DNA from: Thermodesulfovibrio sp. | GTDB taxonomy: Bacteria > Nitrospirota > Thermodesulfovibrionia > Thermodesulfovibrionales > UBA6898 | Reading direction: 5' to 3' | NCBI GenBank assembly: GCA_013824615.1 | Contig: PNOC01000012.1 | Coordinates: 1 to 64,000 of the forward strand | DNA length: 64,000 bases | Part shown: piece by piece, positions 52,935 to 62,300 of the stretch | How the letters are laid out: every line of letters starts with the position of its first letter | Numbering within the stretch: position 1 is the stretch's first letter | Notes under the pieces: model-generated | The model's input: the letters and a program-made list of their open reading frames with translations, nothing else | Database searches by the model: none | Told to the model about the DNA's origin: nothing | Program-made: the position numbers and the translations under genes

Positions 52935-53407
52935 CAAAGACACTCGCGATTACTGATGATGGGAAAGGCGTCAGGTTCGCAAAGAAGACGTATCCGCTCG
53001 TCTTAGGGTTCAAATGTCCGTATTCAGGAGAACCAGTGGCCCTGCTGATGAAGGCACGCGCAACTGTCTTCCGTGACGCCCTTGAGAGCGGGCAACACCT
53101 TGTCAGCGAAGGGGACTACGCGGGCATTGTGTTTCACGAGTCGAATACGGACCGCTATGTTTCCCTGGGTAAGGTCTCAACCGAGGACGGGGAGGATGAC
53201 AACTACCAGAAAGTCCGGTATTTCTACGGGCTAAAGGAGGATCCCCTGATTGAGTGGGTACTGCTTGAAACCGGTACGAAACGCATGAAGGCGTCATCGT
53301 TCCGTGAGAAGCTCTTTGACGGAAAGCTGCCCAATTACCGAGTATCGCATGAACTGACAGAAGGCAAGGACATACTCATCGCCTATCTGAAAGACGGCGA
53401 GGCTTAA
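52931..53407 (+). CDS. Hypothetical protein, 158 residues
   Basis: It starts inside the stop of the previous gene. The sequence is strand-rich (YPLVLGFKCPYSGEPVALLM, then HEGKDI-like end). No motif or family is recognised. A stem without U tract follows. Confidence 0.55.
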   Translation: MTKTLAITDDGKGVRFAKKTYPLVLGFKCPYSGEPVALLMKARATVFRDALESGQHLVSEGDYAGIVFHESNTDRYVSLGKVSTEDGEDDNYQKVRYFYGLKEDPLIEWVLLETGTKRMKASSFREKLFDGKLPNYRVSHELTEGKDILIAYLKDGEA

Positions 53408-53418
53408 TTAATAACTGT

Positions 53419-53446
53419 TTGCCGGTGGTATAACAGCCACCGGCAA
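53419..53446 (+). terminator. Hairpin after the 52931 gene
   Basis: TTGCCGGTGG (53419-53428) pairs perfectly with CCACCGGCAA (53437-53446) across eight bases. No U tract follows, so termination is uncertain. Confidence 0.55.
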
Positions 53447-53466
53447 CACAACCACGGGAGGATGCC

Positions 53467-53853
53467 ATGAAGAGAGAGAAGTCCCTTGGACTCAACGTAG
53501 CACGCCTGATTGGATACTGTCACGACCTGGCCACTCTGGCTATGTCTAAAGCGCCGAATCAGCCGGAGCCGCTTACCCCCGGAGTGGAGTTGATCCTGCA
53601 GTTATCGGATTTTACAAAGGGATGGAAGTTGCTGACGTCGCTCATCGCAGACAAAGGCGCTCTGTGCGCCGAGTTATGGACCGATGCAATCACTAACAGG
53701 AGGGTGGTGGTGGTATTCAGAAAGAGCAAAAAGGGCTTTTTCCCCGCGTTTTACATGCCTGTTGACTCTTCTGAGAATGCAGCCGCAGTGGCGGAGCAGG
53801 CCGTTTGTAAGACAGAAGAATGCAGGCGTTCCAAAGTACAACATGCTGCATAA
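53467..53853 (+). CDS. Hypothetical protein, 128 residues
   Basis: GGGAGG precedes the ATG. It reads as helices followed by strands (NRRVVVVFRKSKKGFFPAFYMPV). No family is recognised. It is just upstream of the methyltransferase gene. Confidence 0.5.
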   Translation: MKREKSLGLNVARLIGYCHDLATLAMSKAPNQPEPLTPGVELILQLSDFTKGWKLLTSLIADKGALCAELWTDAITNRRVVVVFRKSKKGFFPAFYMPVDSSENAAAVAEQAVCKTEECRRSKVQHAA

Positions 53854-53881
53854 ATAAGATGATTTATTCCAAGGAGGCCTC

Positions 53882-54889
53882 ATGGGAAGAAAAGAATGGG
53901 CCAGGCAGGACGACAGAGAAAGGGCACTCGCTCTTGTGAGGGAAGGGCGGCCGCTGACTGCCGAGGAAATTACTGTAGTAAAGCAATGTTACTCAGGCAT
54001 AGGTGGCCTCGTCGCATCGGGTTGGGGCGGCGGTTCATTCTTCACTCCTCCGACGGTAGTGTCGTTTGTTCAGGAGCTGGTGCAACTAAGGGAGAATTCG
54101 GGTGCCATACTGGAAGCGTCGTGCGGTTCGGGGTCGTTTTTTGAGAATGTTGATCCCAGAAGATGCACTGGCATCGAGCAGTCAGTTGAGTCATATACGA
54201 TTGCGCGCGCCTGCTACCCTGAAGCACGCATAATTCGCTCTGAGGCGGAACAGTTTTTCCCTTACGGGAAGGGGGGAGAGTTCGATGGCGCATTTCAGTA
54301 TGTCCTGGGGAACCCACCGTTTGGTTTAAAGAAGAGGTGGCAAGGAGAGATGACTGCCGGCCGGGAGCAAACCATTCTTTCAGAATGGATCTTCTTGGAG
54401 ATTGCGTTCCGGGCTGTCAAGCCAGGCGGCGCGATAGCCATGATTGTCCCTGACGGGCTGTTGGCAAATCGTGCATCTCACTATCTTAGAAAATGGCTCA
54501 TGGGCAGATGCTTTATTCGAGCTGTCATCTCTCTCCCCACGGAAACTTTTTACCACGCTTCAACTTCCGTCAAGACATCAGTTTTGTATCTGCAGCGGTT
54601 TCCAGTGGGCGTCACGAAGGAGATGGTAGGGGATTACAGGATCTTCATGGCAATCGTCGAAGACATTGGCTGGGATTCCAGGGGGCGAGCCACAGGGAAA
54701 TGCGATTTAAAAAAGGTCCTGGATACCTATCTTGCCTTCCGGGACGGCAACGAGGATATCGTGGACCTGGTCCAGCCAGAGTTTCCCGACCCGACAACCG
54801 AACCCCTGCCGGTGCTTCCGCTGGAAGAGGCAACCCCGGCCAACGTTGAACCTCAGAATAAATGTTTCATTCAGATGGCGCTGTTCTAA
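53882..54889 (+). CDS. N6-adenine DNA methyltransferase (HsdM/N6_Mtase-like)
   Basis: The 335-residue enzyme has FFTPPTVVSFVQEL, the S-adenosylmethionine loop ILEASCGSGSFFENV, and the catalytic NPPF in VLGNPPFG. The later GGAIAMIVPDGLL and VISLPTETF are typical of type I methylases. It would methylate adenine in DNA. No HsdS or endonuclease is adjacent, so it acts as an orphan or with distant partners. AAGGAGG precedes the ATG. Confidence 0.85.
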   Translation: MGRKEWARQDDRERALALVREGRPLTAEEITVVKQCYSGIGGLVASGWGGGSFFTPPTVVSFVQELVQLRENSGAILEASCGSGSFFENVDPRRCTGIEQSVESYTIARACYPEARIIRSEAEQFFPYGKGGEFDGAFQYVLGNPPFGLKKRWQGEMTAGREQTILSEWIFLEIAFRAVKPGGAIAMIVPDGLLANRASHYLRKWLMGRCFIRAVISLPTETFYHASTSVKTSVLYLQRFPVGVTKEMVGDYRIFMAIVEDIGWDSRGRATGKCDLKKVLDTYLAFRDGNEDIVDLVQPEFPDPTTEPLPVLPLEEATPANVEPQNKCFIQMALF

Positions 54890-54943
54890 TCTGCAGCGTC
54901 TGTAATAACCCCACACTTTATTTAAAGAAAGGAATTCAACATC

Positions 54944-56083
54944 ATGAAAATCATCCAGATTGCTGACCTGCACTGCACCCTTGCCGGCGCCGATAAAGCC
55001 TACCATTGTGTTATTCAGGAAACCGAGGGCGGATACACGGTTGACTTTGCGTACGGAAGAAGAAACTCAACTCTCACCCGTGGCACGAAGACCGCTTCGC
55101 CGGTTCCCCTTGAGAAGGCGGAGAAGATATTTTCGAAGCTGGTCACTGAAAAGACCTCAAAGGGTTATGTAAGTTCTCCGGGTATCAGCGGCATTGTTTT
55201 CGCCGGGCAGCAGACGGAGGGCTGTTCAAGTGTGGTCGCCGAGGCATCAGCATGCGCCAGTGATAAGGTTTCCACCGGCATCTTCCCCCAGCTCCTCAAC
55301 TCGATTGACAGCAACGAGGCTGAAAGGTTGATCGAAGACCCCGAGTGGGGCGCACAGGAAAAGTGTAACGGTCGTCGTCACATGGTCAAGCGCGATGAAT
55401 CCGCTCAGATCATCGGAATCAATAGGAAGAGCTTTATAGTCCCCACTTCACCGGCGGTTGCCTCTTCAGTTGAAGGTATTGGCACACAGCTCCTCCTTGA
55501 CGGAGAGACGATTGGCGACACTCTCCATTGTTTCGGTCTCCTTGAGCATGACGGCAGGGACCTCAGAGGACTACCTTACTTCGAAGTCCACGGCATCCTG
55601 TCAACCGTTTTGGAAGGGCATACCGGAAGAGGCCTCGAACTGGTACCTCTGGCTGTCACCACGGAGGAGAAACGCTCTCTGTATCACCGTCTCCAGGCAG
55701 AAAAAGCCGAAGGGATCGTCTTTAAGAGGCTGGGGGCTCCCTATACTCCCGACAGACCCGCTTCGCTCGGCAACCACCTCAAAAGGAAGTTTACCGAAAC
55801 TGCCTCGGTAATTGTGCTGGGCGTCAACGAGGGGAAACGCAGCATAAGGATGGGCCTGTATTCAGAAGGTGGGAAAGGTGAGCCTGTCTTCGTCGGCAGC
55901 TGTACCATCCCGCCCAATCAATTCATCCCGCAGGAAGGATTAATCGCGGAGATAGAGTACCTGTACGCATACCGGTTGGGCTGCCTTTTCCAGCCGGTGT
56001 ACCTGGGTTTGAGGGATGACATAGACCTCGCCGACTGCACCACAAAGCAGCTTAAGTACGTAGAAGAGGCAGCGGCAGCCTGA
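54944..56083 (+). CDS. ATP-dependent DNA ligase with N-terminal WGR domain
   Basis: The first 80 of 379 residues form a WGR-like domain (VDFAYGRRNSTLTRGTK, then KTSKGYV), known as a DNA-end or nucleic-acid-binding module. The ligase core has motif I EKCNGRRH (adenylated Lys, with Asn where most ligases have Asp in KxDG), motif III LLDGETIGD, motif IV EGIVFKR, and motif V LKRKF. It should seal nicks using ATP. AAAGGAAT precedes the ATG. A perfect terminator follows. Confidence 0.8.
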   Translation: MKIIQIADLHCTLAGADKAYHCVIQETEGGYTVDFAYGRRNSTLTRGTKTASPVPLEKAEKIFSKLVTEKTSKGYVSSPGISGIVFAGQQTEGCSSVVAEASACASDKVSTGIFPQLLNSIDSNEAERLIEDPEWGAQEKCNGRRHMVKRDESAQIIGINRKSFIVPTSPAVASSVEGIGTQLLLDGETIGDTLHCFGLLEHDGRDLRGLPYFEVHGILSTVLEGHTGRGLELVPLAVTTEEKRSLYHRLQAEKAEGIVFKRLGAPYTPDRPASLGNHLKRKFTETASVIVLGVNEGKRSIRMGLYSEGGKGEPVFVGSCTIPPNQFIPQEGLIAEIEYLYAYRLGCLFQPVYLGLRDDIDLADCTTKQLKYVEEAAAA

Positions 56084-56102
56084 CCACGTTTCACATAGCT
56101 TG

Positions 56103-56144
56103 AAACAAAACCTCCGAAGAACCACTTCGGAGGTTTTGTTTTTT
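56103..56144 (+). terminator. Rho-independent terminator after the ligase gene
   Basis: A 17-pair perfect stem (AAACAAAACCTCCGAAG with its complement) closes a five-base loop and is followed by TTT. Confidence 0.93.
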
Positions 56145-56179
56145 AAACCAGTTTGTTTTAACGAAAGGAAGTGACCACC

Positions 56180-56884
56180 ATGGAAGAAGTTGAACAAGCT
56201 GACCAGGCTGTTAAGAATCTTCTGATTGCTGGCCATCCGCTGGTGGTAGCCTGGAGCGGCGGCAAAGACTCGAGTTGTCTCTTGAACATCACGCTCGTAT
56301 CCGCCTCTGAAGTGAAAAGAGATACCGGGGATTGTCCACCCATCTTTGTCACCCATGCCGACACCCTTATCGAAAATCCGGAAGTTCATCAGTGCGCTCT
56401 TGCCGAAATAAAGCGTATCGAGACCTTTGCTCAGTCTGCCGGCCTGAACGCTTCGGTGATGATTGCAAGGCCGAGGACGTATGAGCATTTTGCGGTGCAG
56501 CTCATAGGACGCAGGGCACTACCTACATATCCGGATTCGGCACAGAGGCGGTGCACCTGGGACTGGAAGGTAAAACCAATGCAGAGGCTTAATGCGGATA
56601 TTCTGAAGAAGTGTAGTGCTTATCCGCTGCAACCGGTTCGACTTATTGGAACCCGCTTTGAAGAAAGCTCGGTTAGAGCCAGGAAAATGCACGAGAGGAA
56701 CGATTCGGCAACGGTCGTTCGCACGGACAGTGCAGACGGGTTTGCCTCTCTAAGCCCGATCTGTGAGCTGACTTCGGACGATGTCTGGGTATATCTTGCT
56801 GAAGTAAGAGATGGCATTCGACCTGGCTATTCGGACTTTCTGGCAGTCTTTCAGCTTTATAAGGACGCATCAGGAGAGACCTGA
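56180..56884 (+). CDS. DndC-like PAPS-reductase-fold protein, part before the in-frame UGA
   Basis: The first 234 residues contain the nucleotide loop WSGGKDSS, typical of PAPS reductase and DndC (the sulfur-incorporating enzyme of DNA phosphorothioation), then VTHADTLIENPE and RRCTWDWKVKP. The segment ends LYKDASGET followed by UGA (56882-56884). In DndC the matching block reads LYRxAxGGEC, so UGA falls exactly on the conserved cysteine without a gap. The frame continues after UGA with the rest of the family (next entry). ATG at 56180 is preferred over GTG at 56171. Treat both entries as one gene of about 569 residues. Confidence 0.85.
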   Translation: MEEVEQADQAVKNLLIAGHPLVVAWSGGKDSSCLLNITLVSASEVKRDTGDCPPIFVTHADTLIENPEVHQCALAEIKRIETFAQSAGLNASVMIARPRTYEHFAVQLIGRRALPTYPDSAQRRCTWDWKVKPMQRLNADILKKCSAYPLQPVRLIGTRFEESSVRARKMHERNDSATVVRTDSADGFASLSPICELTSDDVWVYLAEVRDGIRPGYSDFLAVFQLYKDASGET

Positions 56885-57889
56885 ACGATTCTGGGGACAG
56901 AGACAGTTTCGTCTCTCAGGAAAAAAGGATGTGGATCGCGTTTTGGGTGCGGACTTTGCACGGTTGTTTCGGAGGACAGGTCCCTTGAAACAATGGTGAA
57001 GGAAGACAGGTTTGCTTATATGGCGGGGCTTGTTTCATTGAGAAACTATCTCGTCAACATACGCTGGGACATGAGCAGGAGGGATTGGGTTGGCAAGAAT
57101 GTAGACTCCCATGGATTTCTGCATATCGCTCCGGAGAACTTCCATTCAGGAGAAGTTGAAGACATCTTGAAATACTGCCTCACTATCGACGTAGAAGAAA
57201 TGGAGGCCGCCTCGCGAGAAGGGCTTGATGGACCGCGTTTTCAACTCATCCCTGCTGACGTCCTGGTACTGATAGATAGTCTGTGGAGTTACTTCGCTCT
57301 GCACCCTGCGTTTCATGCCTTGAAGATCTATCGGGACATTTACGTCGATGGGAAAAGATATCCGGTCCCGGAAGTGAAAGCGTCTCCCCGCATCAAAATG
57401 GGGGGAAGAAGATATCTGTATGTCGGTGATTTGATGTCAGAGGCGTATTTGTATTTCGGCCTCCGAGATCCGCAGCTCGAGCTGTTCTGTGAAACCTGTT
57501 ATGAGGATATGTTCGTAGTCAAGAATGGACGGCAGTATCTCAACGTCTCGACAGAAGACCACCTCACCGTAAATAACGAGGGACTCTGGTTTCTTTTCGA
57601 ACACGAACTCGATCGGCTGATCTGTGGCTGGCACGATAACCCGGCGTATGTGAGGACTTCCGGTTTCATGTGGTATCTCACCGCCGGGATTATCTCTATT
57701 GGTAAAGGGCAGCACTCCAGAGCGGACATGGTACTCAGAAGATCCCGACTTCGTGAGTCTAAAGGGCTGATTTGGCCATACGAGGGGTTCAATTTTGACC
57801 AGGATACGCTGAGCGTATCTGATTATTCACGGTTGACTGGCGATATGCCGGCAGACATTGAAGAGGGGGCTACGATCCCTCTATTTTGA
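56885..57889 (+). CDS. DndC-like protein, part after the in-frame UGA
   Basis: The same frame continues without a stop for 334 codons. It has the DndC iron-sulfur motif CGSRFGCGLCTVVSEDRSLETM soon after the UGA, written here as CGSRFGC and LCTVVSEDRS, then LRNYLVNIRWDMSRRD. The intact conserved motif on the far side of the UGA shows that the protein was read through it. A conventional gene caller would start this half at the ATG at 56993 and lose the cysteines. A gene of 53 codons follows after 11 bases. Confidence 0.8.
   Translation, partial: TILGTETVSSLRKKGCGSRFGCGLCTVVSEDRSLETMVKEDRFAYMAGLVSLRNYLVNIRWDMSRRDWVGKNVDSHGFLHIAPENFHSGEVEDILKYCLTIDVEEMEAASREGLDGPRFQLIPADVLVLIDSLWSYFALHPAFHALKIYRDIYVDGKRYPVPEVKASPRIKMGGRRYLYVGDLMSEAYLYFGLRDPQLELFCETCYEDMFVVKNGRQYLNVSTEDHLTVNNEGLWFLFEHELDRLICGWHDNPAYVRTSGFMWYLTAGIISIGKGQHSRADMVLRRSRLRESKGLIWPYEGFNFDQDTLSVSDYSRLTGDMPADIEEGATIPLF
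56891..56919 (+). promoter_or_regulatory. Candidate bacterial SECIS hairpin
   Basis: AGAGAC (56899-56904) pairs with GTCTCT (56911-56916) around the loop AGTTTC; CTG (56891-56893) pairs with CAG (56917-56919) past a five-base bulge. The loop starts 20 bases after the UGA and has G in its second position. These match the usual bacterial SECIS rules: a short distance to UGA, a small apical loop, and a G among the first two loop bases. Confidence 0.6.
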
Positions 57890-57900
57890 AGGAGGTTTAC

Positions 57901-58062
57901 ATGGAAAGAATTAAATCTCAGAAGGACCCGTTTACCGCGTTGCAGCGCCTTGCGATTGACAAGTACGAAAAAGGAGACTTTGCCCATATCAAGACACGCG
58001 GTGATCTCAGAAATTGCGGAGACGGTCTGCTGCCCTTCCTTGTCGCCGAACATCGTTTTTAA
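57901..58062 (+). CDS. Hypothetical small protein, 53 residues
   Basis: AGGAGG precedes the ATG. The sequence ends LRNCGDGLLPFLVAEHRF; the NCGD-LL-FL-E block recalls small proteins found on many plasmids. Function is unknown. It lies between the DndC-like gene and the 58092 gene. Confidence 0.55.
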   Translation: MERIKSQKDPFTALQRLAIDKYEKGDFAHIKTRGDLRNCGDGLLPFLVAEHRF

Positions 58063-58091
58063 TAACAGGAACTCAGGCGGGAAGGATCATT

Positions 58092-58454
58092 ATGCCAGAC
58101 ACTCTAATAGCATCCGTATTACTTGAAGAACAGGTCGATGACAGGGAGACAGTTCTTCCTATCAAGATCGATATCTTTTATGAGAATGGCCAGCTCTTTT
58201 TCAGAATACCCGAGGTTTCTACATTTTCGGAGTATCCCGGAACTGCGATGCCGATCATCCTGGAACTGGCCGACGGCAAGCTCAAGCTCCGTCTCTACGA
58301 TGACCAGGGAGACGATCCAGCGCTTATTGTTGACTGGGAGAGGACTTTGCAGAGCCAAGCTGCCCTCGCTGCTGCCAAAGCGAACTGGGAAAGCGAGAAG
58401 GATCAAGAACACATACCCGTCACACCTTCGACCATGTCGGTCGACCGCCGCTGA
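58092..58454 (+). CDS. Hypothetical protein, 120 residues
   Basis: The start at 58092 follows GGGAAGGA. The first half is strand-rich (PIKIDIFYENGQLFFRI) and the end is helical and charged. No family is recognised. It precedes the 58481 gene by 26 bases. Confidence 0.5.
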   Translation: MPDTLIASVLLEEQVDDRETVLPIKIDIFYENGQLFFRIPEVSTFSEYPGTAMPIILELADGKLKLRLYDDQGDDPALIVDWERTLQSQAALAAAKANWESEKDQEHIPVTPSTMSVDRR

Positions 58455-58480
58455 TATCGCACAGCAGAAAGGAAAATGAT

Positions 58481-59365
58481 ATGCAGGCACTTCTATTCGA
58501 AGACACAACGTCGCAAAACGCAGTACCTCCTTTGCCTGAAGAGGTTCCATCGCAGTCTATCGGGCAATTCTTCCGTCGTCTTTTCGAGGACTACTGTACG
58601 GTAATCGATGTCTATGCTGTCAACCTCGCGGCCCTGAAGGTGCACGAACGGCAGGATGCCCCGTGTGTCGATTATATCCTTGCGGTCGAGGACCTCAGCG
58701 AATACAGCATCGCGGACTTCAAAGTGAATGTCGCCAACCGTATTCGCGACCGTCTCATCCAGCACGCAAGCAAGACCTTTGCACCAGCCGGCGTTGCACT
58801 CGAAATCAAGTCAAGCGACATAGATGATCTCGACACGATTTCAAGGGAAACACTACAGTCGTTCGACCCTGTTGCTATATGGGCCGCTCTTGAGGGTAAG
58901 TACGGGCAGGATGCCGGCAAGGAGGAGGCGTGGAGACAGGTTGCTGCAAAAATCATCAACGAGTTCTGGCTTAAGAAAGGCAGTGAGGTCAAGCGGAAGG
59001 GAAATTACACCTCACTGGACCTTCGCGTCTATATCGATTCGATAGATAAAAAATTCGATAAGACAAACCGGCTTCACTATAACGCCAGGCAATCCGTCTC
59101 AAAGACGTGCCTGGCCCTTGCTTCGTTCGCCCAGTGGGCCGGCAGGGATCTGCTATGGATCGACCTGAAACGCATGGCCGATTTCTGGTGGCGGGCAAAC
59201 GGCAGAGAAGCAATCATCGAAAGCCATCAAAAGAATATTTGCGGCGACAATGGAGAGGTCGTGATGATCACCTTTACCTCGCGTTTTGAGTTCAGGTTTC
59301 GTTCTGATGTTGCTGAGCAACTTCAGGCGTTTCTGGGAACTTACGGAGTCTTCCGCGACAAATAG
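58481..59365 (+). CDS. DUF4942-like protein
   Basis: The 294-residue protein has a helical N-terminal half and a C-terminal part with KGNYTSLDLRVYIDS and FTSRFEFRFRSDVAEQL. Its placement directly before a methyltransferase-helicase gene, and these strand blocks, recall DUF4942 proteins, which accompany DNA methylases. This is a weak family call. It has an AAAGGAA site and lies seven bases before the next gene. Confidence 0.5.
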   Translation: MQALLFEDTTSQNAVPPLPEEVPSQSIGQFFRRLFEDYCTVIDVYAVNLAALKVHERQDAPCVDYILAVEDLSEYSIADFKVNVANRIRDRLIQHASKTFAPAGVALEIKSSDIDDLDTISRETLQSFDPVAIWAALEGKYGQDAGKEEAWRQVAAKIINEFWLKKGSEVKRKGNYTSLDLRVYIDSIDKKFDKTNRLHYNARQSVSKTCLALASFAQWAGRDLLWIDLKRMADFWWRANGREAIIESHQKNICGDNGEVVMITFTSRFEFRFRSDVAEQLQAFLGTYGVFRDK

Positions 59366-59372
59366 GAGGAGT

Positions 59373-62300
59373 ATGTCTTGGTACGATAATTTGCGCAACA
59401 TTGAATCAAGAGGGAGCCAGGCCGACAGACCTGGTTCCCTCGCCAATCTTTCAGAGGCCCGGAAGGTCCACATGGGTCAGTTCTTTACTCCGGATGCCGT
59501 CGCCGCACTAATGTGGCGAATCGTGCAGCCGGCGATGATCCGGATGTATGGGAAGCGGACCGTCTCAATACTGGACAACTCGATAGGGACTGGCCGTCTC
59601 CTTCAGTATGCTTCGCCGGAGCTGCACAAACTCTACGGTGTGGATGTTGACTCCGGCCCCCTGCTCAGTCTGGGGAAAGCAGCTCAGGCAGCGGGGTTCA
59701 GCTGCGAGTTTGAGGCATGCGGTATGGAGGCTATACGCCCGCGTAACATTGACGTAGCACTCATCAACCCTCCCTTTTCCCTTCACCTTGAGTCCCCGCT
59801 TTTGAAGGGATATCCTTGCAACTGCTACGGGAAGTTCGGCCCGAACACCTCTTCCATGTCCCATGCCTATGCGCTGGCCCAGGCCGTCGACGGCTGTCAG
59901 CTGGTTGTGGCACTCCTGCCGTCCACGTTTGCAGAGGAAGTTGTTTCCGAGCCCGATAGATTTCTCCCTGTACTTGATGCGGAAAGGATAAGGGCGCATG
60001 TAACTCTTCCTCCCAGTCTATTCAGACAGGAAGGGACGGATGTTCGGGTTTCCCTGCTCGTATGTTCGGCCGTGAGTCAGGGGTTCATGCGCATAAAACT
60101 CGAATCTCTTGGAGATGTTCTCCCGGATCTCGGGCTCAACCTCACCACACCGGGAGAGCCGAAGATGAAGATCCTGGGCGTGACGGACGACAAGCCGGCC
60201 ATAACCCGGCCCGTAACCGGAGATACCACCGTACGTGTGGCGCATAACAGCAGACGGATCGTCTTGGGGTTCAACTGCGGGCTCACTGAGGCCAAGATCC
60301 TTAACGCTATTCTGGTAAGGCGTCTTTCGGACGTGCCGGTGGATTTTCGCCGCCCTGAGGAGTTCAAGTACACGGGGCAGGGGAAACTGGACGTTGAAGT
60401 GCATCTTGCCCAGCCCGACCCTGTCGGTTCTTTTTCCGCTTTCCTTGAAGAAATACGGAAGGCAGGAGGGACCCCGATTGTCCACTCCGGCGTCTGGGGA
60501 TACCTCAAAAGGCGGATAAGGCAGTCCCTCCGGCAGCAGACACCCCTGGGGCACACCGTCTACGTGCCTGATGGAGTGGCGGGAACAGCAAGCGACAGGG
60601 TGGTTGCAGCAGCTCGCCGGGGGCTCGTAGCAGACAAGAAGATATGGGGATCGCCATATATACCTGCAGGAGAAAGCATCGCCTTTCAGAAAGAGCAGGA
60701 CGGGAACTGGCAGTTTCAGTTCAAAGGGCAGCCGTACCGCATCACATCGAAGCAGCTCTACGAGGACTTCGGCGTCAAGGTAGGTGCGGCAGAGGCAGGT
60801 TGGACTGTTGTCCATCCGGGGCTTCTGGAGAAGTTTTCGGATATCGCCCGCGCCCATGAAGCCCGCGCTCGGCAGCTCGGGATACATACCTGGCTGAACT
60901 GGACCTTCCAATGGAAGGACCTTATAGAAACATCCATGAAGCGCGGCGCCGTAATCTCTTGGGCGATGGGCTTGGGAAAGGCTCGATTAGGGGCGGCCAT
61001 CATCCTGCTGAGTGGGTGCAGAAGGGGCCTCCTCACCGTCGAAGCCGGACTGATAGATGAAATGACGAGGGAGCTTCAGGGACTGCCGATATCGAAAGAC
61101 TGCTGGCAGGTGATTACCACCCCGGAGCAGATCGAGGACCTCAGCCAGATCAATGTTATCTCCTACGAGCGTCTTCGCAGGCCTGTGAAGGGTGGCAATT
61201 CAAGAGACACATATGCGCGGAGACTTCGCAGACGCATTTCAGTGCTTGTGTGTGATGAGGCCGACTTACTGGCCAATCCGGAATCGGATCAGAGCCGAGC
61301 GCTTTTCCAGGTCTCGGCAAAGAGGCGGTTCTCGTTAAGTGGGACCCCGACAAACAACTACCCCAGAGACATTCTGCCGATACTGGCGTTCACTGTGGGA
61401 GATTGCACGGCAGCCCAGCCCTGGGGTTGGCGTCGGGGCTACATGGAGCAAAATTGGCGAAACAGCGTTGCCTATTCAAATCGGGGCATAGATGCCTTTA
61501 GAAATACTTTCGTAACACTTGAGTGGGTGACTCGCGAATTTGAGAACGATATGCTGAGCGGGGCCAAGAGGGAGGTCCCGAAGATCAAGGACGTAGAGAA
61601 GTACCGTGCCATGTTGGCGCCCCATGTAAAGAGGCGAGTGGTAATCGAGCCGGCGGTTGCTGAAAATATCTCGATTCCTCCCGAGAGCAGAGAGGTAGTG
61701 GAAATCCTCTGGGACGAGGAGCATTTGGCTTTCTACCTGAGAGTTGCAGAAGATTTTGCCTCATGGTATCTCCGGCAAAGAGAGGACCGAAACCGTAACA
61801 ACCTTATCGCACTTCTAGCCCGCATCAGAGCGGTGAGCTTCGCGAGCGACTTTCCGCAGGCCTCGGCACAAGGCTTCTGTACATATCGCCACCTAACTAG
61901 CAAGCAGCGCTGGGTCATCGACGAGGTCGAGCGCCTGGACGGTGCAGGGCGGAAGACGATCGTCTATGCCGAAAACCCCGGCCAGCTCGATCTTCTTGCG
62001 ATGGAGCTTTCAAAGCGGGGCGTTGATAGCGTCGTATTCCACGGGCAGAAGCCCATAAAAGTCAGAACAGCTGAACTTAACCAGCGGTTTCGTTTCGGAG
62101 ATTGTCGCACGTTACTCGCTTCACTGGGTGTCACGGCCAAGGGACACAATATTTCGCAGGCAAATGAAGTGATCCTGATGAGCAGGGCCTGGACAAGCAC
62201 CGTGGAAGAACAAGCGATTGCCCGAACTCTCAGACCGCAACAGAAAGAAAATGTTCGAGTTCGGTACGCACACCTTGCCGGAGGCATAGATGTCTATAAA

